64,000 nucleotides of DNA from CBDFKU01 sp965248975 (GTDB lineage Bacteria > Chloroflexota > Dehalococcoidia > Lucifugimonadales > JAGWBF01): contig CBDFKU010000012.1 in NCBI GenBank assembly GCA_965248975.1, positions 62,001-126,000 of the forward strand, in the 5' to 3' direction. Shown here in pieces: positions 7,560 to 15,960 of the stretch. The notes under the pieces were generated by a model. It saw nothing but the letters and a program-made list of their open reading frames with translations, did no database searches and was not told where the DNA came from. The translations under genes and the position numbers were made by a program. Each line of letters opens with the position of its first letter. Position 1 is the first letter of the stretch.

Positions 7560-8702
7560 ATGAAACTGCGATACCTGCTGCTGATCTCGGGTGCGGCCCT
7601 GCTCGCCGCGGCCGTAGCCTGCGGGGGAGACGCGTCTCCCACGCCCGTACCTACGGCGACGGACACACCCCGGCCGGCGACGGAGACACCCGCACCGAAG
7701 TCTGAACCCACCGCCACGGCCGAGCCCACAGCGACGCTGGAGCCGACGGTCACTCCCCAACCTACTGTTGCCCCGAGCCCTACGGCCGCTGGCGCCCCCG
7801 ACCCCACTAATACTCCGGCTCCAACGCCGACAACGGCGTCCACTCCTACGCCAGCCGGCCCCTCCGGTCCCCAGGTGGAGTCCGACATCGCCAGCTTCAC
7901 TCTGGAGAACCTGACCGTGGAGGTGGGCACGACGGTGACGTGGACACAGCGGGACGGTGTTCCCCACACAACCACCTCGGGGGTCCCCGGAGAGGGAAAC
8001 GAAGGGGACGTATGGGACAGCCCGGTGCTAAGCCTGGGCCAGAGCTTCCCCAATACCTTCGACCAGGCGGGGACCTTCCCCTACTTCTGCAAGATCCACC
8101 CCGGCTTCATGAGGGCGACCATCACGGTGGTCGAGGGCGCGCAAGAGGAGCCGACGCCGACTCCGGCTCCCACCGAGACTCCGACGCCCGCACCGGCGCC
8201 GACGTCCACGCCCGAGCCGACCTCCACCCCCACCGTCCAGCCAACTGCCGCGCCGACTCCAACAGCGCTGCCCACGGCAACACCGACGCCGCAGCCTACC
8301 CCAACGGCCACTCCCACCGAGGCGCCTCCGGCAGGCACGACTCACAGTGTGGACATGACTGGCGGGAACAGGTTCGTTCCCGCGAACATCACTGTCAGTG
8401 TGGGCGACTCTATAAGGTGGACCACCACCGGCAGTGTGCACACCACGACGTCCGGTCAGCCTGGAGCCCAGGACGGTATTTGGAACACGGAGTTTTTGGG
8501 TACCGGGGGGTCTTTCGAGAGGACCTTCACGGAGGCAGGGACCTTCCCCTACTTCTGCAGGGTCCACGGCAGCATCATGACCGGCACCGTGAATGTGGTG
8601 GAGGGCTCGGCAGGACCGGCGTCCTCGGCTCCGGCAGCGGGGCCGAGCCCTGAGCCCGACGAGGACAGCGGCGACGGTGGCAGTGGCGTCTACACCTACT
8701 AG
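7560..8702 (+). CDS. Lipoprotein with two blue-copper (cupredoxin) domains
   Basis: ATG 7560 follows AGGAAGGGGAAG and starts a lipoprotein signal (LLAAAVAC, C21). A Thr/Pro linker leads to cupredoxin domain 1 (about 105-193) with type-1 copper ligands H136, C177, H180 and M184 (YFCKIHPGFM). A second Thr/Pro linker leads to domain 2 (about 262-349) with H294, C333, H336 and M340 (YFCRVHGSIM). Both copper sites look complete. The domains resemble plastocyanin/azurin-type electron carriers. It lies directly behind the cytochrome c lipoprotein and shares its linker style, which suggests an exported electron-transfer chain. The in-frame ATG at 7497 lies before the signal peptide and is not preferred. 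Confidence 0.88.
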   Translation: MKLRYLLLISGAALLAAAVACGGDASPTPVPTATDTPRPATETPAPKSEPTATAEPTATLEPTVTPQPTVAPSPTAAGAPDPTNTPAPTPTTASTPTPAGPSGPQVESDIASFTLENLTVEVGTTVTWTQRDGVPHTTTSGVPGEGNEGDVWDSPVLSLGQSFPNTFDQAGTFPYFCKIHPGFMRATITVVEGAQEEPTPTPAPTETPTPAPAPTSTPEPTSTPTVQPTAAPTPTALPTATPTPQPTPTATPTEAPPAGTTHSVDMTGGNRFVPANITVSVGDSIRWTTTGSVHTTTSGQPGAQDGIWNTEFLGTGGSFERTFTEAGTFPYFCRVHGSIMTGTVNVVEGSAGPASSAPAAGPSPEPDEDSGDGGSGVYTY

Positions 8703-9210
8703 CTGCCGGGTCCTGATCGTCTACGATGGCCGGGGCCCACAGATCGAGCCTCTGGCTGTGGCGGTAGCCGAAGGGGTATTGCGGGTGGCGGGTGCCGAGG
8801 CCGTCAAACTCCGGATAGAGCAGGCCTGCCAGGAGGAGCTTCTTCGGGCCGACGCCATCATCCTGGGCACGCCCAACTGGAGCGGGGTCACCGGCGCCCT
8901 CAAGCTGTGGCTGGACGGTCACGGAGACCTGTGGGAGGAGGGGACGCTGGCGGGCAAGCTGGGGGCGGCCTTCGCCACAGGCCGGGGCCGCCACTCGGGA
9001 CTGGAAATGACCCTCCTGAGCCTTCTCCACTGGATGCTGGCCTGCGGCATGGTCATCGTGGGCCTGCCCTGGAGCGACCGTATGGGCACCTCGGGCTCCT
9101 ATTACGGCGCCACGTCGGCCGGGACGGTCACGCCCGAGGACCTGGAGCAGGCCCGAGCCCTGGGGGAAAGGGTTGCGGACCTGGCGATGCGTCTAAAGAG
9201 GGAGTCCTGA
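8677..9210 (+). CDS. Flavodoxin/WrbA-like FMN protein
   Basis: Flavodoxin-like fold: VLIVYDGRGPQIEPLA (phosphate-loop position), ADAIILGTPNWSGVTGALKLWLD, and KLGAAFATGRGRHSGLEMTLLSLLHWMLACGMVIVGLP, matching the WrbA/NAD(P)H-dependent reductase pattern. Probably an FMN-binding quinone reductase or electron carrier in the cytoplasm. GTG 8677 is preferred because the fold begins just after it; this overlaps the end of the cupredoxin gene by 26 bases. The frame is open back to 8593. The start is uncertain; the family assignment is fairly good. Confidence 0.75.
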   Translation: MAVASTPTSCRVLIVYDGRGPQIEPLAVAVAEGVLRVAGAEAVKLRIEQACQEELLRADAIILGTPNWSGVTGALKLWLDGHGDLWEEGTLAGKLGAAFATGRGRHSGLEMTLLSLLHWMLACGMVIVGLPWSDRMGTSGSYYGATSAGTVTPEDLEQARALGERVADLAMRLKRES

Positions 9211-9261
9211 GGATCTCAGGCGCGCCAACCTTGTAGAGGCGGCTCACATACTCGCAGTGGC

Positions 9262-9681
9262 TCAGTCGCCCATCCCGTACACTCTGTCAGGCCTCACTAT
9301 GACGGCGGCCCGTTTGTCACGCACCATGACCCGGTCGTAGTCCTTCCAGTCGGGGTGCTCCTTGTCGGCGGCAGTCCGGTACACATCCCGCAGGGCCAAC
9401 TTCAGCTCCTCGGGATCGGTGCGTCCAGCCGACTTGACGTCGGCGGTGCCCTCTAGCACTACATATCCCCACCAATCCGGTTTGGCAATCATGATGGCGC
9501 ATCGAGGGTCCCGCAGCAGGTTGGCTAGCTTGGCCCGGCCCTCCGTAGTGGTGAAGGCTACCCCGCCCTGGTAAGGACCGCAGGTTACTATACTCATCTG
9601 GGCGGCCCCGTTCTTGCGAAAGGTGACCATGACCGCCTCGTGGTGGGCTTCAAGGAAGGGAAGGATTTCTTCGTAAGCCAT
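9262..9681 (-). CDS. PPOX-class FMN/F420-dependent protein
   Basis: 139 aa split-barrel flavin/F420-binding protein of the pyridoxamine 5'-phosphate oxidase superfamily: MVTFRKNGAAQMSIVTCGPY, then AKLANLLRDPRCAIMIAKPDWWGYVVLEGTADV and KRAAVIVRPDRVYGM. Families of this kind reduce or oxidise small substrates with FMN or F420; the substrate cannot be told from the sequence. ATG 9681 has GGAGAAG six bases upstream. It stands alone, facing the flavodoxin-like gene convergently. Confidence 0.82.
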   Translation of the reverse strand: MAYEEILPFLEAHHEAVMVTFRKNGAAQMSIVTCGPYQGGVAFTTTEGRAKLANLLRDPRCAIMIAKPDWWGYVVLEGTADVKSAGRTDPEELKLALRDVYRTAADKEHPDWKDYDRVMVRDKRAAVIVRPDRVYGMGD

Positions 9682-9740
9682 CGGGTTCTTCTCCGCCGGT
9701 TACCAATCGTGACGGTTTAGTATATCATTAAAGCTGCCGG

Positions 9741-10856
9741 CTAAGGTCGGGCCAGCCTGTCGCGGTATTCCTGGGGCACCTCCACCATGCGCTGCCACGG
9801 GCGAGATTCCCGCCGCCGTCCTACACTGCGGGCGGCCTGTATCGCCAGCTCCACCCCTCCGACGAAATCCTCCAGGTGGATGTACTCGGCGCCGATTCCT
9901 CCCTCGGGGGTGGCGTTGTGGTAGTTGCCCAGCGGGAAGGCGATGCCGGTGGTCCGATAGCCATGATATCTGAAGGCGCTGGCCTCGCAGGTGCCACCGC
10001 TCATCAGTTGCCGCTGGGCCTTGAAGTCGGGCCTGAGCTCGGTCAGCTCCTCCCTGGCCCTCACCAGCACGGATTCGGCCTCGGCGTCGAAGGTGAAGCT
10101 GGCGTCGCCTACCCTGATTACCGGACCGTCGCCGATGGCCGCGCCGGGCAGGGTGCGGCTGGCCTCCAGGGACACCACGATGGTCTCTCTGGGCAGGGTC
10201 CCCTCCTCGGCCAGTAGCCGTGCTCCAATGAGACCCACTTCCTCGGCCCGGGTGAAAACTCCGTACACCTCTCCCGACGGTTCGCCGGAGCCCAGCAGTT
10301 CCAGGGTGGCCAAGACGCAGGCGCACCCCGCCAGGTCGTCCAGGGCCCGCATCCGGATCGTCTCTCCGTCCAGCTCGAAATCCGGCAGGTCCGGCACGAC
10401 CGCCACAGGAGGCTCCAGGGGTACCGGCTCCTCGATGTGGAGGGCGACCAGGCGCTGGTCCGACGGCCCCTCGACGCCCGTCGTCTGCGCCGGTAGCCGA
10501 CGTCCGTTGGGCAGGACGATCTGTAGGGTGGCTCCCGGGGAGAAATAGGCCTGAGGGACGCCCCCCAGGGCGCGGGCGATTAGCCGGTCTCCGGAAGTTT
10601 CCACGACCTCGAATCCGGGGTGGTCCATGTGGGCGACAAAAGCGATTGGGGGCACCTCCGAGGCTGTGTCCGGGTGCGCCGGGCGGTGCGCTATCAGGTT
10701 CCCGTAGGGGTCGGCCTCGACTGCGAGGCCCAGGGAACCAAGGCGGCGGGTGACGCAGCCCGCTACGGCCTCCTCCTGGAAGGAGACCGCCGGGCACCCC
10801 CCGAGCTCCCGCAGGAGGTCCAGGGAAAGGGACCTTATTCGCATACCGAAGCTCAT
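9741..10856 (-). CDS. M42-family (M28-like) metallo-aminopeptidase
   Basis: Two-zinc aminopeptidase fold. Metal and catalytic motifs: FVAHMDHPG (His, Asp), RMRALDDLAGC (bridging Asp), TRAEEVGLIGA (catalytic Glu pair), VSLEASRT and NYHNATPEGG (last His ligand). The frame is open to 10985, but upstream it only translates a 14-bp tandem repeat. ATG 10856 is chosen for its GGAGGTGA site (10868-10875) and gives 371 aa, normal for the family. Cytoplasmic peptide turnover is likely. The next gene upstream, ligA, is divergent. Confidence 0.85.
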   Translation of the reverse strand: MSFGMRIRSLSLDLLRELGGCPAVSFQEEAVAGCVTRRLGSLGLAVEADPYGNLIAHRPAHPDTASEVPPIAFVAHMDHPGFEVVETSGDRLIARALGGVPQAYFSPGATLQIVLPNGRRLPAQTTGVEGPSDQRLVALHIEEPVPLEPPVAVVPDLPDFELDGETIRMRALDDLAGCACVLATLELLGSGEPSGEVYGVFTRAEEVGLIGARLLAEEGTLPRETIVVSLEASRTLPGAAIGDGPVIRVGDASFTFDAEAESVLVRAREELTELRPDFKAQRQLMSGGTCEASAFRYHGYRTTGIAFPLGNYHNATPEGGIGAEYIHLEDFVGGVELAIQAARSVGRRRESRPWQRMVEVPQEYRDRLARP

Positions 10857-10885
10857 CTGACTGACGGTCACCTCCACCGGAACGG

Positions 10886-10955
10886 CCAACTCTCGTTCCC
10901 CAACTCTCGTTCCCCAACTCTCGTTCCCCAACTCTCGTTCCCCAACTCTCGTTCC
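10886..10955. repeat. Five perfect copies of a 14-bp tandem repeat
   Basis: Unit CCAACTCTCGTTCC repeated five times without change (10886-10899, 10900-10913, 10914-10927, 10928-10941, 10942-10955). It lies in the 5' leader of the M42 peptidase gene, just upstream of its ribosome site. Perfect identity suggests recent expansion and possible copy-number variation. Confidence 0.95.
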
Positions 10956-11033
10956 AATGTTACTACCCCATGGTGGGCTTGTCACCGATAGTTGGTGTCA
11001 CGGATCCGCTCACGTTCCTGTGACGGGTAGTCC

Positions 11034-11061
11034 TTACACACTCTCGCTGGAGTGGTATCAT
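11034..11061 (+). promoter_or_regulatory. Probable ligA promoter
   Basis: TTACAC (11034-11039), 16-base spacer, TATCAT (11056-11061), about 60 bases before the ligA start. The matches to consensus are partial. Confidence 0.4.
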
Positions 11062-11123
11062 ACTATCTTGGGAAGAGACAATGTTCCGAGGGCATACTGT
11101 GGTGGAGAAGGTTTAGGAAGGTA

Positions 11124-13160
11124 ATGGCCGGCTCGGAGGTCGACGAAAGGGTAGAGCGGCTCAGGAAGGACATCGCCTACCATAACTACCGTTACTATGT
11201 GCTGGACGATCCCGTCGTCGGAGACTCCCAGTACGACGACTTAATGCTGGAGCTGCGTCGGCTGGAGGAGCAGCACCCCGAGCTGGTTACACCGGACTCG
11301 CCAACCCAGAGAGTGGGAGCCGCTCCGGCCGGGGGGTTCTCGGATGTGCAGCACGTCCTCCCCATGCTGAGCCTGTCCAACGCCTTCAACTTCCAGGAGT
11401 TGGAGGCTTGGCACCGCCGGGTGACGGGCCTCCTGGACGGAGCGGAGTTCCAGATGGTCTGCGAGCTCAAGATCGATGGCCTGGCGGTGTCGCTAACCTA
11501 CGAGGAGGGCCACCTGGTTCGGGGCGCCACCAGGGGTGACGGCTACCGCGGTGAGGACGTCACCCAGAACCTTCGCACTGTGAAGAGCATCCCCCTCGCC
11601 TTGATGGGAGCGGTCCCGGGGGTCCTGGAGGTGCGGGGCGAGGTGTACATGCCTCGGGACGCCTTCCAGGAGCTCAACCGGGAGCGGGAGGCCCGGGGCG
11701 AGCCGGCCTACGCCAACCCCCGCAACACGGCGGCGGGGTCCATCCGGCAGCTGGACTCCCGGATGACCGCCTCCCGGAACCTGGACATCTTCGTATATAG
11801 CCTGGGGCACGTCCAGGACGGGAACGGCGCGTCCATCCCCGACAACCATTGGGATACCCTTCAGGTGCTCCGAGGACTTGGGTTCAAGACCAACCCCAAC
11901 AACTCCATCTGCACCAGCCTGGGCGAGGTGGAAGACCTGTTCGCTACCTGGCTGGAGGAGCGCCACCACCTGCCTTATCAGACCGATGGGCTGGTGGTGA
12001 AGGTGAACCCCTTCCGCTATCAGGAGTTCCTGGGGTACGTCGGCCGTGAGCCCCGGTGGGCCGTGGCTTACAAGTTCCCGGCCGAGCAGGCCGTCACCCG
12101 CCTCCGGGACATCGGCGTCAACGTCGGGCGGACGGGCAGCTTGAACCCCTTTGCCATGCTCGAGCCGGTGAACGTAAGCGGCGCTGTCGTGAAGATGGCG
12201 ACCCTCCACAACGAGGAAGACATCCATCGCAAGGACATCCGTATCGGTGACTGGGTCGTGGTGGAGAGGGCCGGCGAGGTGATCCCCCAGATCGTGGGTC
12301 CGGTGGTGGCCCGGCGCACCGGGGAGGAGCGGACGTTTCAGATGCCGAGCCGGTGTCCCGTGTGCGGCACTGCGGTGATTAAAGCGGAGACCGAGGCGAT
12401 GCACCGCTGCCCCAATACCGCCTGCCCTGCTCAGTTCTTCGAGCTACTGAAACACTTCGTCAACAAGGGCGCCATGGACATCGACGGCCTGGGCGAACGT
12501 TGGTGCCGGATATTCATCGACGAAGGGTTGATCGAGGACGTGGCCGACATGTACTACCTCGAAAAGGATCAGCTTCTGGGCCTGGAGCGCATGGGAGACA
12601 AGCTGGCCACCAGGATAATGGACAACCTGGAGGCGAGCAAAGAACAGTCCCTGTCCCGGATTATCTTCGCTCTGGGGATTCTGCACATAGGGTCGGAGAT
12701 GGCGGACCTGCTGGCTCAGAGCTACGTTAGCCTGGACGATCTGTCAAAGGCCACCGAGGAGGAGCTCACCTCCATAGCCGGCGTCGGTCCCAAGATCGCC
12801 GGCAGCGTGATGGCCTACTTCCAGGTGGACGGCAACCTCCGGGTGATCGAAAAGCTACGACAGGCCGGAGTGAAGCTCGAACGAGAGCCTACCATCGAGG
12901 ATCAGGGAAGGGACCTGCCCCTGTCAGGCCGCAGCTTTGTGCTAACGGGGACCCTCAGCTCTCTGCCTCGCTCCCGCGCCGAGGCTATGATCAAAGAGCT
13001 GGGCGGTGCCACGTCCTCCAATGTGACAAAGAAGACCGACTATCTGGTGGTGGGCGCAGACCCGGGTTCGAAGCTAGCGACGGCCCAGCGCCTGGGCACC
13101 AGTATTCTCGACGAAGAAGGGCTTTTGGAGCTCATTGGCGCCGCAGGGTGGGAGGAATAG
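11124..13160 (+). CDS. ligA: NAD-dependent DNA ligase LigA
   Basis: Seals nicks in replication and repair using NAD+. 678 aa from ATG 11124 (AGGAAGG just upstream), the usual LigA length. Domain order: Ia domain with HNYRYYVLDDPVVGDSQYD; adenylation domain with CELKIDGLAVSL (K116 is the AMP-accepting lysine); OB fold; Cys4 zinc finger CPVCGTA...CPNTACPAQ (about 12358-12434); helix-hairpin-helix domain; C-terminal BRCT with SGRSFVLTGTLSSLPRSRAEAMI. All key residues are present. The next gene begins 3 bases after its stop and is probably cotranscribed. Confidence 0.97.
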   Translation: MAGSEVDERVERLRKDIAYHNYRYYVLDDPVVGDSQYDDLMLELRRLEEQHPELVTPDSPTQRVGAAPAGGFSDVQHVLPMLSLSNAFNFQELEAWHRRVTGLLDGAEFQMVCELKIDGLAVSLTYEEGHLVRGATRGDGYRGEDVTQNLRTVKSIPLALMGAVPGVLEVRGEVYMPRDAFQELNREREARGEPAYANPRNTAAGSIRQLDSRMTASRNLDIFVYSLGHVQDGNGASIPDNHWDTLQVLRGLGFKTNPNNSICTSLGEVEDLFATWLEERHHLPYQTDGLVVKVNPFRYQEFLGYVGREPRWAVAYKFPAEQAVTRLRDIGVNVGRTGSLNPFAMLEPVNVSGAVVKMATLHNEEDIHRKDIRIGDWVVVERAGEVIPQIVGPVVARRTGEERTFQMPSRCPVCGTAVIKAETEAMHRCPNTACPAQFFELLKHFVNKGAMDIDGLGERWCRIFIDEGLIEDVADMYYLEKDQLLGLERMGDKLATRIMDNLEASKEQSLSRIIFALGILHIGSEMADLLAQSYVSLDDLSKATEEELTSIAGVGPKIAGSVMAYFQVDGNLRVIEKLRQAGVKLEREPTIEDQGRDLPLSGRSFVLTGTLSSLPRSRAEAMIKELGGATSSNVTKKTDYLVVGADPGSKLATAQRLGTSILDEEGLLELIGAAGWEE

Positions 13161-13163
13161 CCG

Positions 13164-15209
13164 GTGACCAGACAGAGCGAGCCCAGCCACCAATTTCGTC
13201 TGTCTCAGACAGGAGGACCTCAACTCGTCACCGTGTCCTATCGGGGCCTGCAATATCGGGGAGAGGTGGTATCCTCCGAGCGATGGGACCCGGCCCTGGG
13301 ACAGCCATTGGAAGGGGACCTCTATTTTCGCATCGTTGCCCTCATGAATCCCAGGGGTGTGCCCGCTGGGGACATCCAGGACTCCCGGATAGCCGTCTGC
13401 GTTCCGGGACGTGGGGCTTCCAGGAGGCGCGGGCAGACCGACAGGGGACTGGCAGCCCTCAGGGAGACCCAGGCCCTCTACGTTACTCGCGGGGACCCGG
13501 AGAATGCCCCCATCTGCAGCTACCTGGACAGACAGCGGTTGGAGCTGGAGGCCCAGATGATAAGGGAAGAAGCTGCCCGCTACGCAGGCGGCCACATAGA
13601 GTCCACCGCTGCCATGGGGGACACCGGCGGGTTCTTCGCCTCCCCGGAGCCGGTGTCCTGGTTCACGGAGATCGGCCAGGCGGTGTTGGCTGCGGCATAT
13701 CCTGGCCTGCCCATCGATCCCTCGATGTTCCCGCGATCCATCACTGCCGAAGACGTGGCGGCAACATACCGAGCCATCTTTGCCCGGGCGTCGGAGGACA
13801 GGATTCCCCTCGGCGAGTTCGGTCCGGGTCTGGGCCTCACCAGCCTCCAGGATCCCTTGACCGTGGCTCCAGGCAAATCCATGCCTTTTCGGCAGATTCG
13901 GACCGCCCTGGAGGATCATGGTGGGGATCTGTCCTGGGACCGTATACACCCGCTCCTGGCCCACCGCACCGGGCTGACCGGGCCTCTGGCCAGCCTGTTT
14001 CTGCTCGCCTTCGTCTACTACGGCGAACCACGAATCGAGCTGGCTTTGGCGGACGGTCACGGACTGACCCTGGGATACGGGGCCCCGGTCCGAGGGGAGC
14101 GTTTGGCCAGGGAGTTTGTGCCCTACCTGCCCTGGCGCGAAGACGGTTTCTCGGGTAAGTTCGTCGGCGGGCGCCAGCCGGTCGGCGAGCTGACCTGGAA
14201 CAACGCCTTACAGTACACCTCCATGCTGGCCCAGGGTTTGACCGAACTTTCCGAAGGCTCACCAGAGCTACATTTGCAGGAGGAGGAGCTGCTTGAGGCC
14301 CTAACCTACCTGAGAAGGAAGGCCGACAGTGTGCGGGAGGCGCTGGAGAGGCTTGCCGTTGTCATGCCTGGCCCCAGGGTCCAGGCATCCCTTGCCCAGG
14401 TTAGCCGCCTCTCCCAGGTATTTGGAGGTACCGACTTCCAGGGGGTCCATGCTCTGGCTCCTTCAACCTACCCCGATCCACGGAACCTGATCGAAGACCT
14501 GGAGAAGCTTACCCTGTTGATCTATTTGGCCGGACAGGTCGAAGATATGGCCGGCGCCCGGGCATATCTGGATGGGTCGTCGATCCAGGCCGGCCATCCC
14601 GAGTTGTCCCTAGTACGCATGGCACTACTGGAGGAGCTGTCTTCCGACGTGATCCTGGGGGGTGGCCAGGGATGGCCTCCCGTCAGGGCCCACGTTCAGG
14701 ATTACCGGACCCGCTACGGACAGGCCTATGGGGTTCATCACGAAAGCTATCACAGCCGGGTTTCAGACCTGCGGATGGCCCTGGAGGACGCCGAGATCAG
14801 TTTACGTGCCCTGAGCATCCTCAATACGATCCAGGAGATGGGAGAGCCGGTCGGCGCCGACCTGGACCAGGTTTACTCCGACCTGCGGCACAGCGTCGTG
14901 CCCTGCACCATGTCGCTGGAAGAGATGGTGATAAGGTCGAATCCTCGCTGCCCTGGGTGTCGCATAGAGCTGGGCGAGGTCCCGCTTTCTCAAGAGGTGA
15001 ACGCCTTCCTGAAAGACCTGGATAGGTCGTTGGGAGAGCAAAACCGCCGGCTGAGCCTCGCCCTGGTCGAACGCATCCTCCACGACCGCGTGGACGAACG
15101 ATTGGACAGCTTCCTGAAAATAGTTCAGGCCAGCGACCTGAGGGCCCTATCCAATACCCTGAACGAAGAGCTGGGACTCTTTATCCGTCAGCTGCTTAGG
15201 GACTCATGA
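13164..15209 (+). CDS. 681-aa protein of unknown function with C-terminal CPxC motif
   Basis: GTG start with GGAGGA upstream, three bases after ligA; its stop overlaps the ATG of pth (ATGA), so ligA, this gene and pth look like one operon. No signal peptide or Walker motif. The middle (about residues 260-350) is hydrophobic and Gly-rich; from residue 355 the protein is predicted helical. Near residue 590 come PCTMSLEEMVIRSNPRCPGC (a possible zinc pair) and a long helical tail. This end faintly recalls the C terminus of DUF6079/PglY-like proteins, but the ATPase part of that family is absent, so no function is assigned. Confidence 0.7.
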   Translation: MTRQSEPSHQFRLSQTGGPQLVTVSYRGLQYRGEVVSSERWDPALGQPLEGDLYFRIVALMNPRGVPAGDIQDSRIAVCVPGRGASRRRGQTDRGLAALRETQALYVTRGDPENAPICSYLDRQRLELEAQMIREEAARYAGGHIESTAAMGDTGGFFASPEPVSWFTEIGQAVLAAAYPGLPIDPSMFPRSITAEDVAATYRAIFARASEDRIPLGEFGPGLGLTSLQDPLTVAPGKSMPFRQIRTALEDHGGDLSWDRIHPLLAHRTGLTGPLASLFLLAFVYYGEPRIELALADGHGLTLGYGAPVRGERLAREFVPYLPWREDGFSGKFVGGRQPVGELTWNNALQYTSMLAQGLTELSEGSPELHLQEEELLEALTYLRRKADSVREALERLAVVMPGPRVQASLAQVSRLSQVFGGTDFQGVHALAPSTYPDPRNLIEDLEKLTLLIYLAGQVEDMAGARAYLDGSSIQAGHPELSLVRMALLEELSSDVILGGGQGWPPVRAHVQDYRTRYGQAYGVHHESYHSRVSDLRMALEDAEISLRALSILNTIQEMGEPVGADLDQVYSDLRHSVVPCTMSLEEMVIRSNPRCPGCRIELGEVPLSQEVNAFLKDLDRSLGEQNRRLSLALVERILHDRVDERLDSFLKIVQASDLRALSNTLNEELGLFIRQLLRDS

Positions 15210-15763
15210 GGCTGATAGTCGGACTGGGGAATCTGGGCGCCGAGTACCACCTGACTCGCCACAACGTAGGCTTTCGCTGCATCGATCACATAGCCCGCCA
15301 GTGGGACATCGGGTTGCTTGAGCGACGCACCAAGACGGTGCTGGGAGAAGGCCGTGCCTGGAACATACCGTTGGTGCTGGCCAAGCCCCGGACTTACATG
15401 AACAACAGCGGCGAGGGGGTGGCATACCTGCTGGCACGTTTCCGCGCGACGCCGGAAGACCTCCTAGTCGTATACGATGAAATGGACCTGCCGCTGGGTA
15501 AGGTCCGCATTCGAAGTGGAGGCAGCGATGCCGGACACAAGGGTATACGTTCCATAATCGCGGCCCTCGCCACTCGGGACTTCGCCCGGGTGCGGGTGGG
15601 AATCTCCCGGCCTCCCGAAGGCGTGGACCGTATCGACTACCTGCTTAGCCCATTCTCCGACGACGAGGTCCCGGTGATCGGCGAAGCCGTCACCAGGGTC
15701 GAGGAGGCTGTCGCCTGTGTCCTCCGAGAGGGCGTCGAAACGGCGATGAACAGGTTTAACTGA
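15206..15763 (+). CDS. pth: Peptidyl-tRNA hydrolase
   Basis: Recycles peptidyl-tRNA released from stalled ribosomes. 185 aa: LIVGLGNLGAEYHLTRHNVGF with the catalytic His in TRHN, KPRTYMNNSGEGV, VVYDEMDLPLGKVRIR (conserved Asp), GGSDAGHKGIRSII and VRVGISRPP. The usual GNPG reads GNLG here. ATG 15206 overlaps the upstream stop by four bases, implying translational coupling. Confidence 0.96.
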   Translation: MRLIVGLGNLGAEYHLTRHNVGFRCIDHIARQWDIGLLERRTKTVLGEGRAWNIPLVLAKPRTYMNNSGEGVAYLLARFRATPEDLLVVYDEMDLPLGKVRIRSGGSDAGHKGIRSIIAALATRDFARVRVGISRPPEGVDRIDYLLSPFSDDEVPVIGEAVTRVEEAVACVLREGVETAMNRFN

Positions 15764-15960
15764 GGTCGCGATATCTAATGGCCCGCAGCGGTTCGCATCC
15801 CCCCACCCGCAGCGTTTATCCTAGACGATGGCATGGCGGAGTCGCAAATCTAAGCTTCCAGCCGGCGCGTATAAGGATTTACAAGAGGTCGCACGTATGC
15901 CATATCTGATGGGCCCGGGATGGCCCGGAGCCCCGACATCTCCATGAGTAGGCCGGCACT

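Noticed and set aside
10886..10955. CRISPR-like array
   Set aside because: Units are only 14 bp and directly abutting, with no spacers; the 48-bp rpoB repeats likewise have no spacers and are coding.
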